This document shows positions 18,248 through 27,605 of a stretch of DNA of 64,000 nt, piece after piece. The DNA lies in assembly GCF_000332135.1 (NCBI RefSeq), contig NZ_KB235896.1, positions 5,227,356-5,291,355 on the forward strand. The letters run 5' to 3'. The position numbers and the translations under genes were made by a program. This DNA is from Anabaena sp. PCC 7108. GTDB taxonomy: Bacteria > Cyanobacteriota > Cyanobacteriia > Cyanobacteriales > Nostocaceae. The notes beneath the pieces were generated by a model that ran no database searches, was not told where the DNA came from, and saw nothing but the letters and a program-made list of their open reading frames with translations. Numbering within the stretch: the stretch's first letter is position 1; every line of letters begins with the position of its first letter.

Positions 18248-18544
18248 ATGAGCATATTTACCAACTTTCTTCGCTCCCTACTACTCACTACCGTTTTTAG
18301 TTTTATCGCTCCTATATTCTTAGTCGGCAGTATATTAGTCTTCTTATGCCTCTTTGGCTACATTCCTGGTTTACAAGGCGTAGCTGAGAATATCCCGACT
18401 CTAATCCTGCATTTTCTCGCCACTTTTGGCACTGGTAGCCCCATTAATGGCTTATTTGTCATTAGTCTTACCTGTGGTTTTGTGGGCGGGCTGTTTGATA
18501 TCTATGCTTACTATCGATGTCAAATTCTCCGCATTGATTCCTAA
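18248..18544 (+). CDS. Small two-span membrane protein, unknown function
   Basis: The 98-residue product is counted from ATG 18248 (MSIFTNFLRSLLL); the frame is open 16 codons further up, but that part is not protein-like. Two hydrophobic stretches (about 12-40 and 65-90) are separated by a short loop with GYIPGLQGVAENIP. It ends with a basic tail, YRCQILRIDS. It is not recognised beyond being plausible for a cyanobacterial small membrane protein. It is flanked by sizeable spacers, so it is probably a single-gene unit. Confidence 0.6.
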   Translation: MSIFTNFLRSLLLTTVFSFIAPIFLVGSILVFLCLFGYIPGLQGVAENIPTLILHFLATFGTGSPINGLFVISLTCGFVGGLFDIYAYYRCQILRIDS

Positions 18545-18926
18545 GTAATATTAATGCCTTCGTCAGGTATTTATTAAGTTACAGGAAGACGCACTTTCGC
18601 CAAAACCACCTTGTTGCTGCTCTTAACTCAGATTTGAGTTCCTATTGTTAACTACGTATAAGCCATCACAAGTCTTAGTCATTAGTAACTCAAGACCATA
18701 TTTTGTGCTGGAAATAGCCTGTTCGTGCCTTTGTGGCCAAGACCAGTTAATAATTAGTAATTTCAATACATAGTCCTTAACAAATAAATATAGCAAATGA
18801 AACTATACACGAAATCTAAAATTTTCCTTAAGATTTTAGATAGTCCTGTACCTGCTCACTATTAAGGAGGTTGTCTGAGCGCTAGGCATTTTATATTAGG
18901 TTTATTAATAGGTAATTAAATTGCTC
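18545..18926. other. Spacer before sppA
   Basis: About 380 bp without a gene. It contains no long repeat. A TATATT hexamer near 18890 could serve as a -10 box for sppA, and an AAGGAGG at about 18864 is too far from the sppA start to be its ribosome binding site. Nothing else could be supported. Confidence 0.5.
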
Positions 18927-19748
18927 ATGGTTTGGCCTTTTTCGCCCAGATTTCGGAAACAAATTGCTCGGATTGAGATTACTGGTGCGATCGCCAGTGC
19001 TACCCGTAAACGGGTATTAGAAGCCCTGAAAACTGTAGAAGAGAAGAAATTTCCGGCTTTACTGCTACGCATTGATAGTCCTGGCGGTACAGTGGGAGAC
19101 TCCCAAGAAATTTACAGCGCTTTGAGACGGTTGCAGAAAAAAACCAAAATTGTCGCTAGTTTTGGCAATATATCGGCTTCGGGCGGCGTTTATATCGGAA
19201 TGGGAGCCGAACACATTATGGCTAACCCAGGCACGATTACAGGTAGTATTGGTGTGATTTTGCGTGGGAATAACCTGGAACGCTTGCTAGAAAAAGTGGG
19301 TGTTTCTTTTAAGGTGATTAAGTCTGGCCCTTACAAAGATATTTTGTCCTTTGACCGAGAATTGACAGCAGCAGAAGAGAGCATCCTGCAACAGTTGATT
19401 GATGTCAGTTATCAGCAATTTGTGCAAACAGTAGCTGAGGGCAGGTCTTTGGATGTAGAAACCGTGAAAACTTTCGCTGACGGCCGGATTTTTACGGGAG
19501 AGCAAGCCTTAAATTTGGGCGTTGTAGACCGTTTGGGAACAGAAGAAGATGCACGTCGCTGGACGGCCGAATTAGTAGGACTTGATCCAGAGAAAACTCC
19601 TTGCTATACGCTAGAAGAACGTAAACCATTATTGAGTCGAGTTCTACCAGGGAGCCGTCTGGCGAACTCCAGAATTGGGGCTGGAATTGATTGGCTCGAA
19701 TTTGAAATATCTACTAGTGGTTTACCCTTGTGGTTGTATCGACCGTAA
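18927..19748 (+). CDS. sppA: Signal peptide peptidase SppA, short cyanobacterial type
   Basis: The 273-residue serine protease of family S49 has its nucleophile Ser85 in NISASGG and general base Lys137 in SGPYKDI, the SppA Ser-Lys dyad. LLRIDSPGGTVGDSQ and GTITGSIGV are the other family signatures. It is the single-domain form, which assembles as an oligomer to degrade cleaved signal peptides. The ATG at 18927 is preferred to TTG 18921 by comparison with the usual MVWPF start. No membrane segment is evident at the N-terminus. It is followed by a repeat-rich spacer and aroH. Confidence 0.93.
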   Translation: MVWPFSPRFRKQIARIEITGAIASATRKRVLEALKTVEEKKFPALLLRIDSPGGTVGDSQEIYSALRRLQKKTKIVASFGNISASGGVYIGMGAEHIMANPGTITGSIGVILRGNNLERLLEKVGVSFKVIKSGPYKDILSFDRELTAAEESILQQLIDVSYQQFVQTVAEGRSLDVETVKTFADGRIFTGEQALNLGVVDRLGTEEDARRWTAELVGLDPEKTPCYTLEERKPLLSRVLPGSRLANSRIGAGIDWLEFEISTSGLPLWLYRP

Positions 19749-19794
19749 ATAAATTGTCAATAGTCACTAGTACCGCAGGGGGGAATTAAAAATT

Positions 19795-19851
19795 AACAAT
19801 TAAAAATTAAAAAAGCAGATGGCTCTAGCTTTTCAGTAATTTTTAATTGTT
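19795..19851 (+). terminator. Perfect 15-bp inverted repeat after sppA
   Basis: AACAATTAAAAATTA (19795-19809) and its exact complement TAATTTTTAATTGTT (19837-19851) flank a 27-nt loop. It lies 46 bp after the sppA stop. It may end the sppA transcript, although the AT-rich stem and lack of a T tract make this uncertain. Confidence 0.4.
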
Positions 19852-19943
19852 GTTTGAGTTACTCTATGCTGCACTAGTTAATAGTCTTTGTACTAATGAC
19901 TAATGACTAATGACCAATGACTAAATAAAGGAGGATTTTGGAA

Positions 19944-20357
19944 GTGGAATGGCAAATACGAGCGATTCGTGGCGCAACAACTGTTGCAGAAAATAGAGTG
20001 GAAGCAATCCGAGAAGCGGTGACAGAATTACTTGATGAACTCGAAGAACGGAATCAACTTGAACCAACAGCAATTTTGAGTGTTACTTTTTCTGTCACAC
20101 GGGACTTAGATGTTATTTTCCCAGCTGCGATCGCTCGCAGTCGTCCTTTATGGGATAGTGTGGCTATGTTGGATGTCCAGCAAATGCACGTTGAAGGCAG
20201 TTTACAGCGCTGCATTCGGTTTTTAATCCACGCCTATTTACCAACTTCCGCCCCCATTCACCACATTTATTTACGTCAAGCGGCTAAATTGCGCCCAGAT
20301 TGGGGTTTACCGCAAACGTTACAAACTTCACAGCCAGTAATTAAAACAAAAGTTTAA
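19944..20357 (+). CDS. aroH: Chorismate mutase, AroH class
   Basis: The 137-residue monofunctional chorismate mutase converts chorismate to prephenate for Phe and Tyr synthesis. It shows the AroH signature WQIRAIRGATTV (active-site Arg7) and later SRPLWDSVAMLDVQQM and the CIRFLIH segment. The start is GTG at 19944: the AAGGAGG at 19928-19934 lies 9 nt before it, whereas the upstream TTG at 19938 would be only 3 nt away. The following 95-residue gene is 39 bp downstream. Confidence 0.93.
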   Translation: MEWQIRAIRGATTVAENRVEAIREAVTELLDELEERNQLEPTAILSVTFSVTRDLDVIFPAAIARSRPLWDSVAMLDVQQMHVEGSLQRCIRFLIHAYLPTSAPIHHIYLRQAAKLRPDWGLPQTLQTSQPVIKTKV

Positions 20358-20396
20358 AATCAGCAGGTCAATAATATATGTAAAAATTAGCGCCAA

Positions 20397-20684
20397 ATGA
20401 GTTATTACAATGGTGATGCGGCTGCTCAACCTGCTGCTATTGGTGGGAGTATTTTCACTCATCGAGGAACTGGTGTTTGTGTGAAGTTAGAGGATTTTTT
20501 GAATATTCTCTCCAAAGGTGAAGAGCCGCTTGTCATTGTCACTAGTGAAGGTTATTTTACGAAAATATATAAATATGTGACTGCGTATAAGGGTTTTGTG
20601 TTTTTCACAGAATCCTTAGATAAATTGCAATTTGGTAGCAATATTGAGGTGATTTACGCCCAGAGTTTAGGGACGGATATTTGA
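20397..20684 (+). CDS. Conserved small hypothetical protein
   Basis: The 95-residue soluble protein starts MSYYNGDAAAQPAAIGGSIF. It contains HRGTGVCVKLEDFLNILSKGEEPLVIVTSEGYF and ends YAQSLGTDI (given in pieces). Alternating strands suggest a small beta-rich fold. It has no membrane segment and no known motif, and I do not recognise a family. It lies 39 bp after aroH on the same strand and could be co-transcribed. Confidence 0.65.
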   Translation: MSYYNGDAAAQPAAIGGSIFTHRGTGVCVKLEDFLNILSKGEEPLVIVTSEGYFTKIYKYVTAYKGFVFFTESLDKLQFGSNIEVIYAQSLGTDI

Positions 20685-20804
20685 TAAAATAAATCAGATT
20701 GCGGATAAATATCAATCCTTTGCTGATTATGATTTATACTCGACATTGTGTTAAAAAGATAATTAAAGCTTCTGCTTCTTGATCTGGCAGGAGTTTGATC
20801 ATAT

Positions 20805-21260
20805 ATGTCATTTTTGTTTGGACTAAGAAATCGTAACGGCTTAACCGATAGACAAATAGAATATTGTATTGAGGCTTGGCAAGTCTTATGTGGTGATGAG
20901 GGTAGAATACTAATTACAAATGGAGCAAAGATATATAGTTCTTCAACGCGTTTTGTAGAAGGTAAAAATGTCGTTTATTTAGGAGCAGATGCCTATCCTG
21001 GTAATAACTCTAGTGCAAATTCCCGAATGTCTGTACTAGCCTGTTTAGCTCACGAATTATCACATATGCAACGTTTTGACAGGGGCTATCGGCGACCTCT
21101 GGATATGCCTGATATACTTATAGATGAAGCTGAAACAAGTTTGGATGCTTCTTTTCATATTGTAATTAGCCTCAAAGATAGAGAAGACTTAATAGAAGAT
21201 GCAAGAGATAGGCTGACCGATTGGTTGGCTAATAAATCTAAGTCAGGAGAATCATTATGA
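20805..21260 (+). CDS. Minimal zincin-like protein with HELSH motif
   Basis: The 151-residue protein has a single recognisable feature, the metallopeptidase motif LAHELSHMQRF (His83, Glu84, His87). Downstream, DEAETSLDAS (Glu108, Glu110) is placed as the third zinc ligand would be in gluzincins of the M48/M78 type. No signal peptide or transmembrane segment is seen, so it should act in the cytoplasm. Its stop overlaps the start of the next gene (ATGA at 21257-21260), so the two are coupled. Function is not known. A protease acting on a repressor or toxin is one possibility, by analogy with ImmA-type peptidases. Confidence 0.65.
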   Translation: MSFLFGLRNRNGLTDRQIEYCIEAWQVLCGDEGRILITNGAKIYSSSTRFVEGKNVVYLGADAYPGNNSSANSRMSVLACLAHELSHMQRFDRGYRRPLDMPDILIDEAETSLDASFHIVISLKDREDLIEDARDRLTDWLANKSKSGESL

Positions 21261-21487
21261 TTACAAAAGTAGAACCCAGCGGTGTAATACTAAAAGACAT
21301 TTGTGAGATTCAAACAGAAAAGTGTGTTGCAAAAGACTCACCAGCTGCAATCACTGCTGTTTGGTATTCTCCAGGACGTAAACAGGTTAATGTATGTAGA
21401 TCCTGTCTTGATGAGATGGTACGTAGGGGAGAATGGGAGGTTAAAGGTGCTAGGTTAAGCCCTCGCGCTGATATAACCAGTGGATAA
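21257..21487 (+). CDS. Small Cys-rich protein partner of the zincin
   Basis: The 76-residue protein has four cysteines (16, 23, 47, 50); the last two form VCRSC, so a zinc-ribbon-like site (CX6C...CX2C) is possible. It is translationally coupled to the upstream zincin gene by a 4-bp overlap and followed after 8 bp by a HicB-like gene. I do not recognise the family. Confidence 0.6.
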   Translation: MITKVEPSGVILKDICEIQTEKCVAKDSPAAITAVWYSPGRKQVNVCRSCLDEMVRRGEWEVKGARLSPRADITSG

Positions 21488-21495
21488 GAAAGAAG

Positions 21496-21714
21496 ATGAA
21501 TAAACTCAAGTACCAAATGATAATTCAGTGGTCTGAGGAAGATAATTGCTTCTTAGTAGGATTCCCTGACTTTCCAGGACCAAAATGGCGCACTCATGGG
21601 GATACTTACGAGTTAGCAGTAACGAATGGAATAGAAGCCTTAGACTCTCTAATTATTGCTTACGAAGCTGCGGGTGATGCACTTCCAGAACCAACAGTTT
21701 GTCAAGCAGCATAG
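21496..21714 (+). CDS. HicB-like antitoxin, no HicA partner
   Basis: The 72-residue protein matches the HicB fold: an N-terminal partial RNase-H-like unit with IIQWSEEDNCFLVGFPDFPG, then HGDTYELAVTNGIEAL and a LPEP end. HicB normally neutralises the mRNA interferase HicA. No HicA frame lies on either side. It also lacks the C-terminal DNA-binding extension of longer HicB proteins. It shares a short operon with the zincin and Cys-rich genes and is closed by a terminator at 21734. Confidence 0.75.
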   Translation: MNKLKYQMIIQWSEEDNCFLVGFPDFPGPKWRTHGDTYELAVTNGIEALDSLIIAYEAAGDALPEPTVCQAA

Positions 21715-21733
21715 GGAAGCATTGAAGTAAAAT

Positions 21734-21760
21734 AACCCAACCAGCGTTGTTGGGTTTTCT
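21734..21760 (+). terminator. Intrinsic terminator after the HicB-like gene
   Basis: AACCCAAC (21734-21741) pairs with GTTGGGTT (21749-21756) and runs into TTTTCT. It is 20 bp after the stop codon and closes the zincin/Cys/HicB operon. Confidence 0.85.
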
Positions 21761-21910
21761 GACCTGGTTTTTGGGTTGATTAAATCATAATATTACGTAT
21801 AATTACTGTATGTTACTAAGCCAATAGTTTATATATTATAGTCACGGTGTTTGTCTGAAATACAAAATCGGGCGATCGCACTTGGTAATAAAGTTTAGTG
21901 AGGGCATTAT

Positions 21911-22225
21911 ATGACAGATGTTCACCTTCCTTTACCTTTTAAATTAAAAGGGTCAAATAAAAGCTTTCATACTGAAGTTGTTGGGCAACTTTCAATTATG
22001 GATAACCCACATTTTATTGAAAAGGGTCAACCAATTCTAGTACTTGGTTTCAATGTACCATTTGATGCAAAATATTTGTGTAAATACGGAGACAAAATTC
22101 TTGTTATTCCTACAGAAATATCGCGATTTGAGAAAATTAAACGGGATTTCCTTGCTAACCACGAAGGAAAATATGAAAATCTTTCTTACACAGAGATGTT
22201 AGAATACCTTGATCTATTTGGTTAA
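21911..22225 (+). CDS. Hypothetical protein, 104 residues
   Basis: This is a small soluble protein with mixed alpha/beta composition. It contains LGFNVPFDAKYLCKYGDKILVIPTE and ends LSYTEMLEYLDLFG. No motif is recognised. It is a single-gene unit, preceded by an HIP1 octamer and followed by a good terminator at 22309, which supports that it is expressed. It lies in a cluster of small accessory genes, so it may have been acquired. Confidence 0.5.
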   Translation: MTDVHLPLPFKLKGSNKSFHTEVVGQLSIMDNPHFIEKGQPILVLGFNVPFDAKYLCKYGDKILVIPTEISRFEKIKRDFLANHEGKYENLSYTEMLEYLDLFG

Positions 22226-22308
22226 AGGTGTGAATTGATAACACCAATTTCGCAATAAAGATAAGTTGTCAAACTCGCAAGCATTCTTGAAAATCCAAAT
22301 TTACCCTT

Positions 22309-22338
22309 CAGACAGTAAGAAACTTACTGCCTGTTTTT
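22309..22338 (+). terminator. Intrinsic terminator after the 104-residue gene
   Basis: CAG-A-CAGTAAG pairs across an AAA loop with CTTACTG-C-CTG and is followed by five T. The stem is 7 perfect pairs plus three more beyond a single bulge. Confidence 0.8.
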
Positions 22339-22484
22339 CCCATATCTATCACTTACCCTTCGCATTTAAAGCGTATTCCCTAAACTCTCAGTTTTTAGTT
22401 GGGTTACGATATTGTTAATTCTCTCTTTCTAAATTATTCAGGAAATTTAGGTTTTGATATAGTAATCATGAGTGGTAAACCCCT

Positions 22485-22709
22485 ATGCCAGATTTATTTG
22501 AAAGAATTACAATCAACCCGAAGCAATGTGGTGGTCGTCCCTGTATCCGGGGTATGCGAATTCGTGTATCAGACGTGCTGGATTTGTTTGTAGCTGGACT
22601 AAGTGCTGAACAGATTCTCGAAGAAATGCCCGATTTGGAAATGGATGATCTCAAAGCAGCACTTATGTATGCTTCACGTAAACTCAATCATCCGGTTCTG
22701 GTAGCATGA
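22485..22709 (+). CDS. DUF433 antitoxin
   Basis: The 74-residue protein starts MPDLFERITINPKQCGGRPC and has RGMRIRVSDVLDLFVAGLS and EQILEEMPDLEMDDLKAAL, the DUF433 signature. DUF433 proteins are predicted DNA-binding antitoxins paired with PIN-like toxins. Here the gene overlaps the next one by 4 bp (ATGA), and that partner is a DUF5615 protein, the usual pairing. Confidence 0.85.
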   Translation: MPDLFERITINPKQCGGRPCIRGMRIRVSDVLDLFVAGLSAEQILEEMPDLEMDDLKAALMYASRKLNHPVLVA

Positions 22710-23044
22710 TAATCTGGGTAGATGCACACTTATCACCTGCTATTGCTGTCTGGATTACCAGTACATTCAGCATCACAGCATTAGCCTTACGAGATGTTGG
22801 ATTGAGGGATGCTGAAGATCCTGAGATTTTTGAAGCAGCAAAAGCTAGAGGAGTTATCTTAATGACTAAAGATAGTGACTTTGTTGACTTAGTTCAGCGT
22901 CTTGGTTCACCACCACAAATTATTTGGTTAACTTGTGGTAATACATCAAATTTTCATTTGCAAAAAATCCTAAATAAAACACTACCGCAGGCACTAGAGC
23001 TTTTAAAAGCAGGTGAGACTTTAGTAGAAATCAGCGGTAATTAA
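22706..23044 (+). CDS. DUF5615 PIN-like toxin
   Basis: The 112-residue protein starts MIIWVDAHLSP, with the first acidic residue (Asp6) of the PIN-like active site. The second cluster is in ILMTKDSDFVDL (Asp56, Asp58). DUF5615 proteins are predicted ribonucleases of toxin-antitoxin systems. It is coupled to the DUF433 gene upstream. The motif acids are intact, so it is probably functional. Confidence 0.85.
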   Translation: MIIWVDAHLSPAIAVWITSTFSITALALRDVGLRDAEDPEIFEAAKARGVILMTKDSDFVDLVQRLGSPPQIIWLTCGNTSNFHLQKILNKTLPQALELLKAGETLVEISGN

Positions 23045-23060
23045 TACCGCTTACGTTTTA

Positions 23061-23948
23061 TTAGTGATGCTGATTAAACCGAATCCCCAGAAAAACATCA
23101 TACAAGAACTCAAAAAAGTCCTTCTTCTGTAATAAACCTGAAGTTTGCGGACTACCCTTTTCATCCAATAACGGCTTCATCAAATAATAAGCCGGCTGGT
23201 AATTATACCAAGGAATCGAAGGCCACAAATGATGAACTAAATGGTAATTCTGCCCCAAAATCAGGATATTGAGAACTTTACCAGGATAGACGCGGGCATT
23301 TTTCCAGCGACTGCGCTCCACAAAAGGACGATGGGGTAAATAATCAAAAAATAACCCCAAGGCAATTCCTACCAAGAACGCCGGAATAAACCAAAAATTG
23401 AGAATATAGCCCAAAAAATGATATTGGACAGAAATATAAACAATAGTAATGACAATTAAACGGCTAATAAACCATTCCAGTAACTCATATTTCCGCCACA
23501 ATTGCCGTTGAAAGAAAAATACCTCATGGTATAAAAATCTGACTGCAATCAACCACAAGGGACCACCTGTAGAGACATAATGATCTGGGTCATCTTTAGG
23601 GTGATTCACATTACCATGATGCTGCAAATGTACCCGTGTAAAAACTGGAAAAGCAAAAGCTAAAATTAAGGCACTACAATGCCCTAACATGGCATTAATC
23701 ACACGGTTGCGATGGGCTGACTGGTGACAAGCATCATGAATTATTGTCCCAGAACAATGCAAGGCCAGAGTATTAATGCTAAAGCATAGCCAATGTGGCC
23801 ATTCCCAAACCCAATAACCAAAGTTAGATAACACCAACATTGTCACTACTACAAAAAACATGAGTAGTGTGGGATTAAAATCACCAGGAGGTGCTAAAAG
23901 TTCTTTGGGTGGGATTGTCAGTGGCTTTTGTGCCTCCGACGTAAGCAT
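23061..23948 (-). CDS. crtR: Beta-carotene hydroxylase CrtR (fatty-acid-desaturase superfamily)
   Basis: The 295-residue di-iron membrane enzyme adds the 3-hydroxyl groups to beta-carotene and related carotenoids to give zeaxanthin-type xanthophylls. Histidine boxes are HDACHQSAH, HLQHHGNVNH and YHLVHH, in the order and spacing of the desaturase superfamily. The start MLTSEAQKPLTIPPKE is that of cyanobacterial CrtR. AAAGGAG lies 6 nt before ATG 23948, which decides this start over upstream ATGs at 23951 and 23969. It sits downstream of psbA on the same strand but behind the psbA terminator, so it is expressed separately. An omega-type lipid desaturase is less likely given the N-terminus. Confidence 0.88.
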   Translation of the reverse strand: MLTSEAQKPLTIPPKELLAPPGDFNPTLLMFFVVVTMLVLSNFGYWVWEWPHWLCFSINTLALHCSGTIIHDACHQSAHRNRVINAMLGHCSALILAFAFPVFTRVHLQHHGNVNHPKDDPDHYVSTGGPLWLIAVRFLYHEVFFFQRQLWRKYELLEWFISRLIVITIVYISVQYHFLGYILNFWFIPAFLVGIALGLFFDYLPHRPFVERSRWKNARVYPGKVLNILILGQNYHLVHHLWPSIPWYNYQPAYYLMKPLLDEKGSPQTSGLLQKKDFFEFLYDVFLGIRFNQHH

Positions 23949-24113
23949 CATTAACTCCTTTGTTATCAAATATTACGAATATACAACAAATCTTAGTCAT
24001 AGTGTCATTATTTAGAACTCATAGATAATGTTTTTTGTCAATGTGTATAATGTTAGCCCTTTCAAAGTTTGGTTAAGAGAGGTGAAAATCACAAAAATTA
24101 GATCAACAATATT

Positions 24114-24145
24114 AAAAAAAAATACCCCCCATTTCTGGAGGGTAT
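24114..24145 (-). terminator. psbA intrinsic terminator
   Basis: On the minus strand ATACCCTCC (24145-24137), a 6-nt loop, and GGGGGGTAT (24130-24122) are followed by a run of eight or more T. It lies 27 nt after the psbA stop. Confidence 0.92.
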
Positions 24146-24171
24146 TCTTCAGCTATCTGAATCTTTCAGAA

Positions 24172-25342
<1,171 letters not shown>

Positions 25343-25536
25343 GATAATTAAAATTAGTATTAGTTATGACAGTTATATGTTTTTCTAATGTAGTGAGATT
25401 TACAAAAATAATTTGGGTGAGCAAGACTTGAATTAAGCGTAGCGGAAGTATGCCCAAAGCCAGTTGCTACAATAAGGGGAATCCGAGCAACGCACTGGCT
25501 TCCCCACGAGATTTCTAGATGATTCAAATGTGAATA

Positions 25537-25878
25537 TTAACCAGGAGGCCAGGACATAAGTCGGCGGCCTAGGATGTGTATATGTAAGTGATGCACTGTT
25601 TGACCGCCATCAACACCAGTATTCATAACTACGCGATAACCGTTTTCTAATCCAGCTTGTGCTGCGACTTTCTGGACTGTTAATAGTAGATGTCCTAATA
25701 AAGCCTGATCTTCTGGTTCGGCGGTTGCGAGGCTAACTATGGGTTTTTTGGGAATGATAAGGATGTGAACTGGGGCCTGGGGGTTAACATCTGTAAAGGC
25801 CAAGGCTAAATCGTCTTCATAAACAATATTCGCGGGAATTTCTTTACGAATGATTTTGCTGAAAATTGTTTCTGTCAT
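25537..25878 (-). CDS. HIT-family nucleotide hydrolase (HINT type)
   Basis: The 113-residue protein has the histidine triad His97-Leu-His99-Ile-His101 in VHHLHIHILGRR near the C-terminus and the HINT-type start FSKIIRKEIPANIVYEDD. HINT proteins hydrolyse AMP-linked phosphoramidates such as lysyl- or aminoacyl-AMP. Length and motifs are complete. No functional link to neighbours is evident. Confidence 0.93.
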   Translation of the reverse strand: MTETIFSKIIRKEIPANIVYEDDLALAFTDVNPQAPVHILIIPKKPIVSLATAEPEDQALLGHLLLTVQKVAAQAGLENGYRVVMNTGVDGGQTVHHLHIHILGRRLMSWPPG

Positions 25879-26110
25879 ATTGTTGATGCAGTTTTACCTA
25901 ATCATCTGCTAGAGATTTTAGGCGATAGTTGGAGCAAATGTAGCGATAGAGTCAGTGCTGATTTGTCAGTTCGCTTTTTTGGACGGAAAAAGGTCAGTGC
26001 AGGCTTGTAGTAAAAAAACGAAGCCTCGCCTCAGGTGATAGAAATTAGGGCTGTAGCCCTAACTAAGAGCCAATTTCCAAATTTGTTACCTCACTCAAAT
26101 GAGATATGCT

Positions 26111-27328
26111 CTAAAAAACAAACCTTTCCACACATCTTACAAACATCTCCACACCCATAACTAAAGCTGTTTCATCAAAATCAAACCGGGGATGATGATG
26201 AGGATAATTTAATTTTTTCTCGGCATTTGCAGAACCTAAAAAGAAATAACAACCAGGAACTTCTTGCAGGAAAAATGACATATCTTCACCACCCATTGTT
26301 TGGCATTCGGGAACAATACCAAAGGGAGTTTCTATAACTTCTGCGGCTACAGAACGAACTAATTCTGCTATTTCTGGATGATTAATTACAGGTGGATAAA
26401 GATTGATATAATTAAACTCATAACTGGCACCATGACTTTGGCAAATTCCCGAAATAATTTGCTCAATTCTTTGTTTAAAAAAGCCGGCTAAATTAGGATG
26501 AAAATATCTAACAGTACCACCGATTCTAGCAGTGTCAGCAATCACATTTACTGCTGTGCCGGCGTGGAATTCACCAACAGTTACTACTGCTGAGTCAATG
26601 GGGTTAACGTTACGAGATACAATTATTTGTAGTGCATTAACAATTTGGGCAGCTACTACAATAGAATCAACGGTTTGATGTGGTATTGCACCATGTCCAC
26701 CTTTCCCGAAAATAGTACAGCGAAATAATTCTACAGCTGCCATTAAAGCACCGGCACGGACTCCCACTGTTCCCAAGGGCAAATTATTCCATAGATGTAA
26801 ACCAATAATGGCATCAACATCAGGATTTTTGAGTACCCCTGCTTCTATCATGGGTTTTGCACCACCTGGTCCTTCTTCTGCGGGTTGGAAGATGATTTTT
26901 ACGGTTCCTGGGAAGTCTTGACGATGTTGGTGGAGGTAGTATGCTGTTCCTAGAGCGATCGCAGTATGCCCATCATGTCCACAAGCGTGCATCACACCAT
27001 CATGCTGGGAACAATAGGGAACCTCATTCAATTCTTGAACTGGTAAAGCATCCATATCAGCACGAATTGCTAAAACTTTCCCATTCCCAGATTTTTCACC
27101 TTTGATAATAGCAACTATGCCAGTTTCAGCGATCTCTGTTTGATGTTCAATTCCCCATGCTTGCAGCTTTTGGGAAATAAATTCAGCGGTGATTTTTTCT
27201 TGAAAACCTAATTCTGGCTTTTGGTGAATGCTACGTCTCCATTCTACTAACTGCGGTTGTAAAGAGCGAATTTTCAACCGTACCTGAGAGAGATTTACGG
27301 AAGAGGAATGAGGAAAAGTAGAAAGCAT
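26111..27328 (-). CDS. M20 family amidohydrolase (N-acyl amino acid / hippurate hydrolase type)
   Basis: The 405-residue zinc amidohydrolase has RRSIHQKPELGFQE near the start, AIRADMDALPVQE, the metal motif MHACGHDGHTA, and PAEEGPGGAKPMIEAG with its catalytic Glu. The C-terminal MGGEDMSFFL and HHPRFDFDE complete the M20D signature. The subfamily includes hippurate, N-acetyl-amino-acid and IAA-conjugate hydrolases; the substrate is not decidable here. The start ATG at 27328 abuts an (TAATTGG)x8 repeat, so no conventional ribosome binding site exists. Confidence 0.9.
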   Translation of the reverse strand: MLSTFPHSSSVNLSQVRLKIRSLQPQLVEWRRSIHQKPELGFQEKITAEFISQKLQAWGIEHQTEIAETGIVAIIKGEKSGNGKVLAIRADMDALPVQELNEVPYCSQHDGVMHACGHDGHTAIALGTAYYLHQHRQDFPGTVKIIFQPAEEGPGGAKPMIEAGVLKNPDVDAIIGLHLWNNLPLGTVGVRAGALMAAVELFRCTIFGKGGHGAIPHQTVDSIVVAAQIVNALQIIVSRNVNPIDSAVVTVGEFHAGTAVNVIADTARIGGTVRYFHPNLAGFFKQRIEQIISGICQSHGASYEFNYINLYPPVINHPEIAELVRSVAAEVIETPFGIVPECQTMGGEDMSFFLQEVPGCYFFLGSANAEKKLNYPHHHPRFDFDETALVMGVEMFVRCVERFVF

Positions 27329-27383
27329 AATTGGTAATTGGTAATTGGTAATTGGTAATTGGTAATTGGTAATTGGTAATTGG
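27328..27383. repeat. Heptamer repeat (TAATTGG)x8
   Basis: Eight perfect tandem copies of TAATTGG begin at the last base of the M20 hydrolase start codon and fill its entire 5' leader. On that gene's strand the leader reads (CCAATTA)n. Confidence 0.95.
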
Positions 27384-27410
27384 TAATTAGTGATTGGGAA
27401 ATATATTTCT

Positions 27411-27600
27411 AGGACTTACGCATTGACAAAGTTTTTAAAATATATATGTATGGTGTTTTATCTCTTGTAGGGTGTGTCAGACACGATAATTTGCCCACAA
27501 TTAAACAAGTTTTGGCATCTGACGCACCTTACTAATATGTCGGAAATAACTAATTTTGGTTGATTCAGATGATGTCTAATTTGTATAGTGCGTAAGTGCT
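27411..27600. mobile_element. MITE-like element with GGACTTACGCA ends, copy 1
   Basis: About 190 bp, beginning AGGACTTACGCA and ending TGCGTAAGTGCT. Internally it carries an inverted pair around GTAGGGTGTGTCAGA and TCTGACGCACC. The same ends and core recur at 51296-51418 and partly at 39900-40028. It lies 5 bp from the bioD stop codon and has no coding capacity. Confidence 0.65.
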
Positions 27601-27605
27601 AATTT

